Numbered from the stretch's first letter, positions 1 through 9,118 are shown. The stretch: 64,000 bases of DNA from Salegentibacter mishustinae (GCF_002900095.1 NZ_LLKN01000003.1:124001-188000); one strand, 5' to 3'. Notes: generated by a model from the sequence alone, not told the origin. Program-made: numbers and translations.

Positions 1-1
1 C

Positions 2-505
2 GCTGCTGATACTTTTGAAAAAGACGATGTAGAATTAAATAGATTAAGAGAGCATTTCTTAACTATTGGAATGGCAAAAGTATCTACCTCTGCACACGAA
101 GCATTTGATTTAAATCTTCTTCAAAAAGGAAAAGATATCGTAGTGGTAAATCAGGAAAGACAACTCACTATCGCTAAGAAACACGCTTTATTGATGGCTG
201 AGAATGGATATACCAAACCAATTGCTCGAAAAGATATTAAAGTTCTTGGAAAACAAGCTTTAGGAGCTTTCTTAGTAGGAACCGATCAAATGAATGCCGG
301 TAAATATATTAGTGACCACGATAAAAAGATAGCTAATAAACTAGCCTATGTGATGGCCGGTGGTGATCTATCTGAACCACAAATGGTAAGCGAACAATAC
401 TTGTTAGATCTGGAAAGAGAAGCTTTCCTTTCCCTAACAGGAGAACGCAAAACCCTGGAAAGACTTCAGCATATGTTGAAGAAAGGGAAACCGCTTCGTA
501 ACTAA
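2..505 (+). CDS. 3-hydroxyacyl-CoA dehydrogenase/enoyl-CoA hydratase, C-terminal part (partial)
   Basis: The reading frame is open to the left edge, so the gene begins outside the window and only the last ~168 residues are seen; the first internal ATG at 71 is not the real start. The visible part matches the helical C-terminal region of the large FadB-like multifunctional beta-oxidation proteins of Bacteroidota, ending in the usual ERLQHMLKKGKPLRN tail. The full protein would hydrate enoyl-CoA and oxidise 3-hydroxyacyl-CoA in the cytoplasm. The following thiolase (942) and acyl-CoA dehydrogenase (2573), on the same strand, complete the beta-oxidation cycle and support the call. The catalytic NAD-binding and crotonase domains cannot be checked here. 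Confidence 0.85.
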   Translation, partial: AADTFEKDDVELNRLREHFLTIGMAKVSTSAHEAFDLNLLQKGKDIVVVNQERQLTIAKKHALLMAENGYTKPIARKDIKVLGKQALGAFLVGTDQMNAGKYISDHDKKIANKLAYVMAGGDLSEPQMVSEQYLLDLEREAFLSLTGERKTLERLQHMLKKGKPLRN

Positions 506-514
506 ATAGTATAG

Positions 515-530
515 TGTATAATGTAGATTG
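515..530. repeat. Left arm of imperfect inverted repeat flanking the four-helix-bundle gene
   Basis: TGTATAATGTAGATTG here pairs with the reverse complement of 912-927 (TGTATAATGTATATTG), 15 of 16 positions identical. The two arms sit just outside the four-helix-bundle gene at 553-900 and inside the gap between two beta-oxidation genes, which suggests the boundary of an inserted unit. AT-richness lowers the weight of the match. Confidence 0.45.
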
Positions 531-552
531 TATACTGTAATCCAAAGATGCT

Positions 553-900
553 ATGAATTATTTTAAAGAGTTAAAAGTTTGGCAAAAAGCTATCGATTTG
601 GTCACTGAGATTTATACAAAAAGTCAGGAGTTTCCAAAAGAAGAGCTTTACGGATTGACTTCTCAGATTAGAAGATCTGCAGTTTCAATTCCTTCAAACA
701 TAGCAGAAGGTTGCGGCAGAAAAACTAATAAGGATTTTGTTAACTTCTTGGGAATATCTCTTGGATCGGCATTCGAATTAGAAACGCAGTTGATAATTGC
801 AAAAAATTTAAATTTTATGAATTCAGATGATTTTAAAATTCTAGAAAATGAAATTCATCATATTCAGAATATGATTATCAAATTACAATCAACATTATAA
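553..900 (+). CDS. Four helix bundle protein (S23 / bAvd-like family)
   Basis: A 115-residue protein with the hallmark pattern of the 23S rRNA-intervening-sequence (S23) four-helix family: FKELKVWQKAIDLV at the N-terminus, then YGLTSQIRRSAVSIPSNIAEG and a GSAFELETQL stretch. Family members are small, often pentameric helical bundles; some lie in 23S rRNA intervening sequences and others resemble the Avd accessory protein of diversity-generating retroelements. Their cellular role is not established. This copy is far from any rRNA and splits a fad operon, and it is bounded by a 16-base imperfect inverted repeat. No reverse transcriptase or template repeat is nearby. Identification is firm; function is unknown. 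Confidence 0.85.
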   Translation: MNYFKELKVWQKAIDLVTEIYTKSQEFPKEELYGLTSQIRRSAVSIPSNIAEGCGRKTNKDFVNFLGISLGSAFELETQLIIAKNLNFMNSDDFKILENEIHHIQNMIIKLQSTL

Positions 901-911
901 CTAGATAATTT

Positions 912-927
912 CAATATACATTATACA
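912..927. repeat. Right arm of imperfect inverted repeat
   Basis: CAATATACATTATACA is the partner of the arm at 515-530. It lies 15 bases before the thiolase start codon, so if the unit is an insertion it also supplied the thiolase leader. Confidence 0.45.
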
Positions 928-941
928 AAATACAATATACA

Positions 942-2132
942 ATGAATAAGACAGCATACATAGTAAAAGCATACAGAACGGCTGTGGGGAAAGCTCCCCG
1001 TGGTGTGTTCAGGTTTAAGCGTCCAGATGATCTGGCTGCCGAAACCATAGAATATATGATGAAGCAATTACCCGATTTTGATAAAACCAGGATCGATGAT
1101 GTAATTGTAGGGAATGCGATGCCAGAAGCAGAGCAAGGCCTTAACGTGGGACGTTTAATCTCATTAATGAGTTTAGACACCGATAAGGTTCCCGGGATGA
1201 CGGTTAACCGTTATTGCGCTTCAGGACTAGAAACCATTGCGATTGCTTCAGCAAAAATCCAAAGTGGAATGGCCGATTGCATTATTGCGGGTGGAGCAGA
1301 AAGTATGAGCTATATCCCAATGGGCGGTTACAAACCGGTTCCTAATTACAATGCAGCCAAAGAAGGCCATGAAGACTATTACTGGGGAATGGGTCTTACA
1401 GCAGAAGCCGTAGCTGAGAAGTACAAAGTTTCACGTGAAGATCAGGATGAATTTGCTTTCAATTCTCATCAAAAAGCTCTAAAAGCGCAAAAGGAAGACC
1501 GTTTTCAGGACCAGATCGCGCCAATAGATGTTGAAGAAACATTTGTGAATAAAGACGGTAAGAAACAAACTAAAACCTATACTGTGAACAAAGATGAAGG
1601 TCCACGTGCCGATACTTCTAAGGAAGTATTAGGAAAACTAAGACCTGTGTTTGCCGAAGGCGGGAGCGTAACTGCGGGGAACTCATCACAAATGAGTGAT
1701 GGTGCTGCCTTTGTAATGGTGATGAGTGAAGAAATGGTAAAAGAATTTAATCTTGAACCAATCGCCAGAATGGTAAGCTACGCACCGGTAGGTATAGATC
1801 CTAAAATTATGGGTATAGGACCAGTTCACGCAATTCCAAAAGCTTTAAAACAAGCTGGGTTAAAGCAGGATGATATGCAACTTATAGAACTTAACGAAGC
1901 CTTTGCTTCACAATCTCTTGCGGTGATCAGAGAACTTGGCTTAAATCCCGAAACCTTAAATCCAAATGGAGGTGCTATTTCAATGGGGCACCCGCTGGGC
2001 TGTACTGGAGCAAAACTTTCGGTGCAAATCTTTGATGAAATGCGTAAACGCAATTTAAAAGATAAATACGCCATGGTAACCATGTGTGTAGGAACCGGAC
2101 AAGGAGCTGCTGGGATCTATGAAGTATTTTAA
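942..2132 (+). CDS. fadA: Acetyl-CoA C-acyltransferase (3-ketoacyl-CoA thiolase)
   Basis: This 396-residue protein is a full-length thiolase that cleaves 3-ketoacyl-CoA with CoA to release acetyl-CoA, the last step of the beta-oxidation cycle. The acyl-accepting Cys is at residue 92 in NRYCASGLETI, the His motif is in GGAISMGHPLGCTGA, and the second catalytic Cys is in MCVGTGQGAAG near the end. NEAFA and the C-terminal GIYEVF agree with FadA-type enzymes. It follows the FadB-like gene after the inserted four-helix gene and precedes an acyl-CoA dehydrogenase, so the three probably form one transcription unit. A biosynthetic acetoacetyl-CoA thiolase is less likely from the context. Confidence 0.93.
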   Translation: MNKTAYIVKAYRTAVGKAPRGVFRFKRPDDLAAETIEYMMKQLPDFDKTRIDDVIVGNAMPEAEQGLNVGRLISLMSLDTDKVPGMTVNRYCASGLETIAIASAKIQSGMADCIIAGGAESMSYIPMGGYKPVPNYNAAKEGHEDYYWGMGLTAEAVAEKYKVSREDQDEFAFNSHQKALKAQKEDRFQDQIAPIDVEETFVNKDGKKQTKTYTVNKDEGPRADTSKEVLGKLRPVFAEGGSVTAGNSSQMSDGAAFVMVMSEEMVKEFNLEPIARMVSYAPVGIDPKIMGIGPVHAIPKALKQAGLKQDDMQLIELNEAFASQSLAVIRELGLNPETLNPNGGAISMGHPLGCTGAKLSVQIFDEMRKRNLKDKYAMVTMCVGTGQGAAGIYEVF

Positions 2133-2156
2133 ATGTTGAATTTTAAATGAATTAAG

Positions 2157-2522
2157 TTGAAAAGTGAGAATATTATAGTAGACAAAACCTTTAAGTTTTC
2201 ACTTGATATCATCTCACTTTTCAAAAAACTTCAACAGGAACGAGAGTTTATAATTTCAAAACAATTATTAAAATCTGCGACAAGTATTGGCGCTAATGTA
2301 GAAGAAGCAACTGCGGCACAATCAAAGCGAGATTTTGTAAGTAAAATGTCAATCGCTTCCAAGGAAGCCAGAGAGACAAAATACTGGCTAAGACTTTTAG
2401 AAGATTCAGAAATAACAAAAATTGAAGTTTCAAATCATTTAAATGAAATCACACATATAATAAACATCATAACTAAAATTATCATTACAGCTCAAAAAAA
2501 CATTAATAACACTGAATTATAA
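2157..2522 (+). CDS. Four helix bundle protein, second subgroup
   Basis: This 121-residue protein belongs to the S23-like four-helix family but to a different subgroup from the copy at 553: FKFSLDIISLFKKL, SKQLLKSATSIGANVEEA and KRDFVSKMSIASKEARET are typical. An in-frame TGA at 2148 leaves TTG at 2157 as the likely start, only 24 bases after the thiolase stop. The flanks contain TTGAATT/ATGAATTA motifs in opposite orientation (2135-2155 and about 2540-2565), weaker than the repeat around the first copy. It interrupts the same fad gene run. Its function is unknown; there is no rRNA or retroelement nearby. Confidence 0.8.
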   Translation: MKSENIIVDKTFKFSLDIISLFKKLQQEREFIISKQLLKSATSIGANVEEATAAQSKRDFVSKMSIASKEARETKYWLRLLEDSEITKIEVSNHLNEITHIINIITKIIITAQKNINNTEL

Positions 2523-2572
2523 AAGCTAGGTAAATCATTTAAATTTTATAATTCATAATTCAAAATAATAGA

Positions 2573-4387
2573 ATGGAAACAACAGAAAATAAAAAAGAAC
2601 TTCTACGCGGTGGGCAATTCCTTGTTAAGGAAATCAAAGCGGAAGATGTATTTACTCCTGAAGATTTTAATGAGGAGCAAAAAATGATGCGTGATTCGGT
2701 TAAAGAATTTGTAGATCGTGAAGTTTGGCCGAAGAAAGAAGAATTTGAAAAGAAAAACTACGCGCTTACCGAAGAGGTAATGACCAAAGCTGGAGAACTT
2801 GGTTTTCTTGGCGTAGCAGTTCCTGAAAAGTACGACGGACTTGGAATGGGGTTTGTGTCAACAATGTTGGTTTGTGATTATATCTCAGGAGCTTCTGGCT
2901 CTATTGCAACCGCTTTTGGTGCACATACTGGAATTGGAACATTACCAATCTTGCTTTATGGAAATGAAGAGCAACGTAAAAAGTATATTCCGAAGTTAGC
3001 AACAGGAGAATGGTTCGGCGCTTATTGCCTTACCGAACCGGGAGCCGGAAGTGATGCAAATTCAGGGAAAACAAAAGCTGAACTTACCGAAGACGGAAAA
3101 AGTTATAAAATAAACGGACAAAAGATGTGGATCTCCAATGCGGGATTTGCAAGTGTTTTTATCGTTTTTGCCCGTATCCAGGATGATAAAAATATCACCG
3201 GATTTATCGTGGAATACGATAAAGAGAATCCAAACGGGATTACTTTTGGTGAAGAAGAGAAAAAGCTGGGGATCCACGCTTCTTCTACCCGCCAGGTATT
3301 TTTTAATGATACTGTAGTTTCTACTGAAAATATGCTTTCAGAAAGAGGAAACGGATTTAAGATCGCTATGAATGCGCTAAACGTAGGCCGTATTAAACTG
3401 GCTGCAGCATCTTTAGAAGCACAACGTCGAGTAACCGATGTAGCGGTCAAATACGCGAATGACAGAGTTCAGTTTAAAACACCGATTGCAAAGTTTGGAG
3501 CTATAAAATCTAAACTTGCTGAGATGGCTACTTCAGCTTATGTTGGAGAAGCCGCTTGTTATCGAGCTGCAAAAAACATTGACGATCGAATTAATCTTCG
3601 TTTAGAGGCTGGAGAATCGCATTCTGATGCTGAATTAAAGACTTTTGAAGAATACGCGATAGAATGTTCTATTTTGAAAGTAGCTTGTTCTGAGGATGTT
3701 CAAAATTGTAGTGACGAAGGTATCCAGGTTTTAGGAGGAATGGGCTTCTCTGCCGATACTCCAATGGAATCTGCCTGGAGAGATGCCAGAATTGCCAGAA
3801 TTTACGAAGGCACCAACGAGATTAACAGAATGTTAGCCGTTGGAATGCTTATTAAAAAAGCGATGAAAGGCCACGTAGATCTTTTAGGACCGGCACAAGC
3901 TGTTGGGGAAGAACTTACCGGAATTCCTTCTATGGACAAGCCAGATTTTAATGAATTGTTCGCTGAAGAAAAGGAAATGATCAAAAAACTGAAAAAGGTT
4001 TTCTTGATGGTAGCCGGTAGTGCAGTTCAAAAATTTGGTCAGGACCTGGAAGAGCACCAGCAATTGCTTCTTGCTGCTTCAGATATTCTTATCGAAGCTT
4101 ATATGGCTGAATCTGGAATTTTAAGAGCTGAGAAGAATGTAAAACGTTTTGGTGAAGATGCTCAAAAAGAGCAAATCGCCATGGCGAAATTATATCTATA
4201 CCACGCCGTAGATACCGTAAACCAGAAAGCCAAAGAGGGAATTGCTTCTTTTGCTGAGGGTGACGAGCAACGTATGATGTTAATGGGACTTAAGCGTTTT
4301 ACCAAGTACGACAGAATGCCAAATGTGGTAGAGTTAAGAAACACTATTGCTGAAAAACTTACTTCAGAAAATAAATATTGTTTCTAA
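2573..4387 (+). CDS. Acyl-CoA dehydrogenase with extended C-terminus
   Basis: This FAD enzyme introduces the first double bond in acyl-CoA during beta-oxidation. At 604 residues it is about 200 longer than the short-chain enzymes, as in the VLCAD/ACAD9-like proteins common in Bacteroidota. The N-terminal helical domain starts near residue 35, the signature YCLTEPGAGSDANS lies near residue 153, and the catalytic glutamate is probably that of RIYEGTNEINRM near residue 415. The extra C-terminal part (about residues 440-604) is helical. It is the third gene of the fad run and is followed by a strong terminator. Electron transfer flavoprotein genes are not in the window. Confidence 0.93.
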   Translation: METTENKKELLRGGQFLVKEIKAEDVFTPEDFNEEQKMMRDSVKEFVDREVWPKKEEFEKKNYALTEEVMTKAGELGFLGVAVPEKYDGLGMGFVSTMLVCDYISGASGSIATAFGAHTGIGTLPILLYGNEEQRKKYIPKLATGEWFGAYCLTEPGAGSDANSGKTKAELTEDGKSYKINGQKMWISNAGFASVFIVFARIQDDKNITGFIVEYDKENPNGITFGEEEKKLGIHASSTRQVFFNDTVVSTENMLSERGNGFKIAMNALNVGRIKLAAASLEAQRRVTDVAVKYANDRVQFKTPIAKFGAIKSKLAEMATSAYVGEAACYRAAKNIDDRINLRLEAGESHSDAELKTFEEYAIECSILKVACSEDVQNCSDEGIQVLGGMGFSADTPMESAWRDARIARIYEGTNEINRMLAVGMLIKKAMKGHVDLLGPAQAVGEELTGIPSMDKPDFNELFAEEKEMIKKLKKVFLMVAGSAVQKFGQDLEEHQQLLLAASDILIEAYMAESGILRAEKNVKRFGEDAQKEQIAMAKLYLYHAVDTVNQKAKEGIASFAEGDEQRMMLMGLKRFTKYDRMPNVVELRNTIAEKLTSENKYCF

Positions 4388-4413
4388 ATTTCTGATAAAT
4401 CTATTTTAAAAAA

Positions 4414-4441
4414 GGCCGTCAAATTTAGACGGTCTTTTTTT
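4414..4441 (+). terminator. Rho-independent terminator after the acyl-CoA dehydrogenase
   Basis: GGCCGTC pairs with GACGGTC across a seven-base loop (one G-U pair) and is followed by a run of seven or more T. It closes the beta-oxidation unit. Confidence 0.8.
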
Positions 4442-4501
4442 ATTCCTTAATTTTAAAACTATTCCAATTAAAAATTTTAGAATAGACTTGAATAAATAGG
4501 T

Positions 4502-6274
4502 ATGAACAACCAAATGAGATTGTTATTTTTAAGTTTCAGCATATTTTTGCTTCCACTTTCGGTTCTTGCATTTCAACAAGATTCTATAAGTACTGATAAT
4601 ACGCTTCCTTCTGAAGAGAAAATAGATGAACAAAACCAGTCTAACTATCTTCCAAATAGCTTAAAAGATTATAATGTAGCTTATTACCAGCTCACAAGGT
4701 TAAATAATCCTTTAGGCTTACCGCCTAATAAATTTAACTTACAAACACCACAGGCTACCCTGGAGCACTTCGTGATTAGTTGTAGGAATAAAAATTTTAA
4801 AGAAGCCGCCTATGCTTTAAACTTCAATTTGTTTCCTGATAATATTACTGAAGAAGAGGCGATTAATGTTGCGCAAAAATTATATTTTGTGATGGATCAA
4901 CGGGTGGCGATTAATTGGGATGGGCTATCAGACCGTCCAGATGGCCAGGTAGATATAAGAACCACTACCAACCAGGCGGTAGCGGGAAAACCAAGAAGAA
5001 GTGTGGTTTTTGGTGAAGCTCAAATTGAAACCCGTGATATAATTTTTAGGTTACAAAGAGTAAAATACCAGGATTATGGAGCTTTTTGGTTAATTTCTGC
5101 AAATACCGTAGAGAATACAGAAGAGTTATATCAGGTTTATGGTCCAACATTCTTAGACCGGTATATGCCTACCTGGTCGCAGGCAAAAATAGGCACAGTT
5201 CCTTTATGGAAACCGGTTTTAACATTTTTGCTTCTAATAGTGTCTTACATTCTGGGAAAAGTAGTTATTCTATTAATTAGAAGAATTGCCCAATCATTTG
5301 ATAGACCAATAATTATGGCTTTATCTAAAAAATTGGGTGTTCCGGCTGCCTTAGCTACTGGAGTGCTTTTTTTCTATATTAGTCTCAACGAACTTATCTC
5401 TTATTCCGGTGCTTACTCAAGTACCATCTATGCTATTTTACTGGCAATTGTAATTGCATCGGGCACCTGGTTTTTTATGCGCATCTTAGATTTTGCCATG
5501 CGTTATGTTGCCGAGCATAAAATTGGTGATGTTACTTCAGAAAACAGTCACGAATCTCGTCAACTTTTTACGTATTTATCGGTTGCCCGGAGAATTCTAA
5601 CCTTTACCGTGGTGATTATTGGTACTTCTATTATCCTTTCTCAATTCAGGTCTATGGAAAAACTCGGGGTTTCCATGCTGGCTTCTGCAGGATTGGCTAC
5701 AATAATCTTAGGTATTGCAGCGCAAAGTACTTTGGGAAATATTATTGCCGGAGTTCAAATTGCGCTTACAAAACCGGCAAGAATTGGTGATACTGTTCTT
5801 ATTGAAGGTCGTTGGGGTTATGTTGAAGATATTCGCTTTACCTATATGATCGTAAGAACCTGGGATCTTAGGAGATTAATTGTTCCCTTAAAAACTGTAA
5901 TTTCTGATACCTTCGAAAACCTCTCTATTACCAGCCCGCATTCTTTAAATGAAATTGAACTTTACGTAGATTACCGGGTAGATGTAGATAAACTTAGGGC
6001 CAAATTTAAAGAGCTGCTGGAAGCTTCAGAAGATTGGGACGAAGAACATCCGCCAATCATTCAGGTAACAGAAATGACCGAAAAATCTTTAAAAGTACGA
6101 GCTATTTGCAGCGCCAGTACAGCAGTTATTGCCTGGGATCTTCATTGTAGATTAAGAGAGCAAATGGTGGCTTATATAAAAGAATTAGAAGAAGGTATTT
6201 ATTTTACGCGCTCCAGGGTAGAATTAAAGGAATCTCATTTTAATTCCAAAAAAATCAAAAAGTCGGATAAATAA
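4502..6274 (+). CDS. Mechanosensitive ion channel family protein (MscS), large form
   Basis: A 590-residue member of the MscS family, which opens under membrane tension to release solutes on osmotic downshock. It has a signal peptide (residues 1-23), a periplasmic region to about residue 230, membrane segments near 237-258, 280-298, 309-330 and 364-382, and then the pore helix and beta domain: LASAGLATIILGIAAQSTLG, KPARIGDTVLIEGRWGYVED and RRLIVPLKTVISDTFENLS. The long soluble N-terminus separates it from the compact E. coli MscS. Its stop is only seven bases before a second, shorter MscS gene, so the two are probably co-transcribed. Confidence 0.92.
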   Translation: MNNQMRLLFLSFSIFLLPLSVLAFQQDSISTDNTLPSEEKIDEQNQSNYLPNSLKDYNVAYYQLTRLNNPLGLPPNKFNLQTPQATLEHFVISCRNKNFKEAAYALNFNLFPDNITEEEAINVAQKLYFVMDQRVAINWDGLSDRPDGQVDIRTTTNQAVAGKPRRSVVFGEAQIETRDIIFRLQRVKYQDYGAFWLISANTVENTEELYQVYGPTFLDRYMPTWSQAKIGTVPLWKPVLTFLLLIVSYILGKVVILLIRRIAQSFDRPIIMALSKKLGVPAALATGVLFFYISLNELISYSGAYSSTIYAILLAIVIASGTWFFMRILDFAMRYVAEHKIGDVTSENSHESRQLFTYLSVARRILTFTVVIIGTSIILSQFRSMEKLGVSMLASAGLATIILGIAAQSTLGNIIAGVQIALTKPARIGDTVLIEGRWGYVEDIRFTYMIVRTWDLRRLIVPLKTVISDTFENLSITSPHSLNEIELYVDYRVDVDKLRAKFKELLEASEDWDEEHPPIIQVTEMTEKSLKVRAICSASTAVIAWDLHCRLREQMVAYIKELEEGIYFTRSRVELKESHFNSKKIKKSDK

Positions 6275-6281
6275 TTAATTT

Positions 6282-7322
6282 ATGACCTCAGATCCTTTAT
6301 TGTTCAGATATATTCTTGCTGGCGTAATTACACTTCTTATAAGCTTTTTTATAGCTTTTTATATCCTAAAAAAAATAGGCAAGGATCCAAAAAACATCTT
6401 GCCGGGGAACTTCGCACAAAGGGTTTGGATTCCACTTTTAATCTTTCTGGCTGCGCTAATTTTAAAAGTAGCGCTGCTAAGTAAGATCTTTATATATGAA
6501 TATACTTATAACATTCTTCAACCCATTAGTACGCTAGGGCTAATCCTCAGCGCCACCTGGTTAATTATTATCACGCTTAAGATTTTAAAAAACCGAATGC
6601 TGAAAAAGTATGATGTAAATACTTCAGATAATTTAAAGGCCAGGAAAATCTATACTCAGTTCAATATCCTGGAAAATATTATCATTTTTATCATTATAAT
6701 TCTTGCGATAGGCATTGCTTTAATGAGTTTTGAAAGTATACGTTCTGTAGGGGTTAGTGTGTTGACTTCAGCAGGGATTGCAGGAATTATTATAGGATTT
6801 TCGGCTCAAAAAGCTATTGGGACTTTACTTGCCGGAATTCAAATTGCCTTTACTCAACCTATAAGACTGCAAGATGCCGTTATTGTTGAAGGCGAATGGG
6901 GCTGGATCGAAGAAATTACGCTCACTTATGTGGTAATAAAAGTATGGGACAAAAGGAGACTCGTAGTGCCGTCTACTTATTTTATTGAAACTCCTTTTCA
7001 AAACTGGACTAAAAATTCTGCCGATCTTTTGGGAACGGTTTTTCTCTATACAGATTACACCGTGCCGGTAGATAAGATCAGGGAAGAACTGGACAGACTG
7101 CTTGAAATTACTCCACTTTGGGATAAACAGGCTAAAGTAGTACAGGTTACCGATGCAACTGATAGGTCTATGGAAATAAGGATTTTGGTGAGCGCCAAAG
7201 ATTCCCCTACCGCTTTTGATCTACGCGTATTTATTAGGGAGAAACTCATAGATTTTCTCAAAGAGAATTATCCGGAGAGTCTCCCTAAAAGTCGCGTTAC
7301 GATCAATGAATCGAAAACTTAG
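6282..7322 (+). CDS. Mechanosensitive ion channel family protein (MscS), short form
   Basis: This 346-residue MscS paralogue has no long N-terminal domain. Membrane segments lie near residues 8-28, 46-68, 76-98 and 130-150, then the pore/beta domain with TSAGIAGIIIGFSAQKAIGT, QPIRLQDAVIVEGEWGWIEE and RRLVVPSTYFIETPFQNW. The core clearly resembles that of the upstream gene, so the pair looks like a tandem duplication with divergence of the N-termini. The stop codon overlaps the stop of the convergent GH15 gene by four bases, with no room for a terminator between them. Confidence 0.92.
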   Translation: MTSDPLLFRYILAGVITLLISFFIAFYILKKIGKDPKNILPGNFAQRVWIPLLIFLAALILKVALLSKIFIYEYTYNILQPISTLGLILSATWLIIITLKILKNRMLKKYDVNTSDNLKARKIYTQFNILENIIIFIIIILAIGIALMSFESIRSVGVSVLTSAGIAGIIIGFSAQKAIGTLLAGIQIAFTQPIRLQDAVIVEGEWGWIEEITLTYVVIKVWDKRRLVVPSTYFIETPFQNWTKNSADLLGTVFLYTDYTVPVDKIREELDRLLEITPLWDKQAKVVQVTDATDRSMEIRILVSAKDSPTAFDLRVFIREKLIDFLKENYPESLPKSRVTINESKT

Positions 7323-9118
7323 AATTCGCTAAGCCAGCTTTCTTCAGAAGATGTTCCTATACTAAAATTAGCAGCGGTTTCTATTAAGGCTAAATGCGAA
7401 TATGCCTGCGGAAAATTACCCAGTAATCTCTTGGTTTCAAAGTCAATATCTTCACTAAACAATCCTAAATGATTGCTATAAGAAAGCAATTGATCGAACA
7501 TTTTCCTGGCTTTCTTCTTCTCTCCTATTTTAAAAAGACTGTCTATTAACCAAAAAGTACAAATAGTAAAAGAAGATGTTGGTTCGCCAAAATCATCTTT
7601 ATTCTTATAACGATACATTAGCCCGTCTTTGCACAATTCCCTTTCAGTTGCCTGAACGGTGCTCACAAACCTTGGGTCCTTAGCCTCAATAAATCCATAT
7701 TGCTCCATCAGCAAAGTGGAAGCATCTAAATCTTTAGAACCGTATGATTGAGTATAGGCCTGTACTTCTTCATTCCAACCATTTTTATAAATGTCATTGT
7801 AAATTTCGGCACGTAAAGATTTCCAATGCGTATCGTTAATACCCATTCTTAAAACCTCTCCAATCTTAATTGCACGGTCTATGGCCACCCAGCATAATAG
7901 TTTTGAAAATACAAAGTGACGGTCTTCGGTACGTAATTCCCAAATTCCCTTATCAGGCTTTTGCCAGTTTTCTTCAACAATACTCACTATTCCGCGCACT
8001 ACCGTCCAAAGTTCTTCAGAATTCTCTAAAGAGGTTTCAAATTGATTGAATTGCTGATAGATCACCTCCATCAAAATTCCGTAGATATCATTTTGCTTCT
8101 GAATATATGCAGCGTTCCCGGTTCTTACCGGATGCGAATCTTTGTAACCAGATAAATGATCTAAAATATGTTCGGTAAGTTCTTTTTCCCCATTAATACC
8201 GTACATAATCTGGATTTTTTCATCCTTGTCAGGTATAATATCTATAATAAACTGAAGAAAATCTTTAGCCGATTTTATATGGCCAAGGCCTGCCATTACT
8301 TTAATTACCATAGAGGCATCTCGAATCCAGCAGAAACGATAATCCCAGTTTCTTTCTTCTCCAATAGTTTCGGGCAACGAAGTGGTAGCTGCGGCTAAAA
8401 CTGCCCCAGATTTTTTATAACTAAGGCACTTTAACACCAAAGCACTCCGCATTATTTCATTTTCATAATGGGTATAACGGGTAGTTTTCGCGCTCCAATT
8501 CATCCAATAGGTCTTGGTGCGCTGAAATTTTAAATAAGAACGATCTAAAGATTGCGTAATAAGCTTTTCGTGATAACCAACCAGGCAATAAGCGTTGCCG
8601 GTTAATTCGATTTCATTTTGCTCCAAAATATCGTTTAGGTCTAAACTGGAGTAAAAGAAAAGGGAATCGTATTTACCTTCTTTGGTATAGCTTTTAATAT
8701 AATTTCCTTTATGATCGTTGTATGTTTTCTCACGAGAAAAATCTAAACGAGGATCGTATTTTATTTTGAATTTAGGCTTACCACTAATTAAACGGATAAA
8801 TCTAACCACATCTGGTGGTGCGTAATAAGATCCGTCTTCTCGTGGATAACGTGGCATAAAGTCTATAACCTGAAAAGAATTTTCGCCGTCAGTAAATTCA
8901 GTATTCAAAATATTGGTTTCCCACAGATATTCCTGGGTAATTTTATAGGAATCGTCTACAATAAACTCAAAACTTCCGCCTTGTTTTTCATCCAGGAGCT
9001 TTGCAAAAACAGCTGATGAAGCAAAATTTGGCAAACAACACCAATCTAGTGAACCGGTTTTTGATATTAAAGCAGCACTCTTACAATTTCCTATGATTCC
9101 GTAATCTAAATTCTCCAT
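7319..9118 (-). CDS. Glycoside hydrolase family 15 protein (glucoamylase/trehalase-like)
   Basis: This 599-residue protein has the N-terminal beta-sandwich of GH15 enzymes (DYGIIGNCKSAALISKTGSL, then DWCCLPNFASSAVFA) and an (alpha/alpha)6 barrel from about residue 220, with the substrate-site motif RNWDYRFCWIRDAS near residues 256-269. GH15 covers glucoamylases, glucodextranases and some trehalases. No signal peptide is seen, so it should act in the cytoplasm. It is divergent from the trehalose-phosphate synthase/phosphatase gene 96 bases away, which makes a trehalase or trehalose-recycling role more attractive than starch breakdown; this is inference from context. Confidence 0.88.
   Translation of the reverse strand: MENLDYGIIGNCKSAALISKTGSLDWCCLPNFASSAVFAKLLDEKQGGSFEFIVDDSYKITQEYLWETNILNTEFTDGENSFQVIDFMPRYPREDGSYYAPPDVVRFIRLISGKPKFKIKYDPRLDFSREKTYNDHKGNYIKSYTKEGKYDSLFFYSSLDLNDILEQNEIELTGNAYCLVGYHEKLITQSLDRSYLKFQRTKTYWMNWSAKTTRYTHYENEIMRSALVLKCLSYKKSGAVLAAATTSLPETIGEERNWDYRFCWIRDASMVIKVMAGLGHIKSAKDFLQFIIDIIPDKDEKIQIMYGINGEKELTEHILDHLSGYKDSHPVRTGNAAYIQKQNDIYGILMEVIYQQFNQFETSLENSEELWTVVRGIVSIVEENWQKPDKGIWELRTEDRHFVFSKLLCWVAIDRAIKIGEVLRMGINDTHWKSLRAEIYNDIYKNGWNEEVQAYTQSYGSKDLDASTLLMEQYGFIEAKDPRFVSTVQATERELCKDGLMYRYKNKDDFGEPTSSFTICTFWLIDSLFKIGEKKKARKMFDQLLSYSNHLGLFSEDIDFETKRLLGNFPQAYSHLALIETAANFSIGTSSEESWLSEF

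Noticed and set aside
553-900. Intervening sequence of a 23S rRNA gene, the classical home of S23 proteins.
   Set aside because: The flanks are protein-coding beta-oxidation genes with no rRNA sequence.
553-2522. Diversity-generating retroelement, suggested by the Avd-like four-helix proteins.
   Set aside because: No reverse transcriptase, C-type lectin target or template/variable repeat pair was found.
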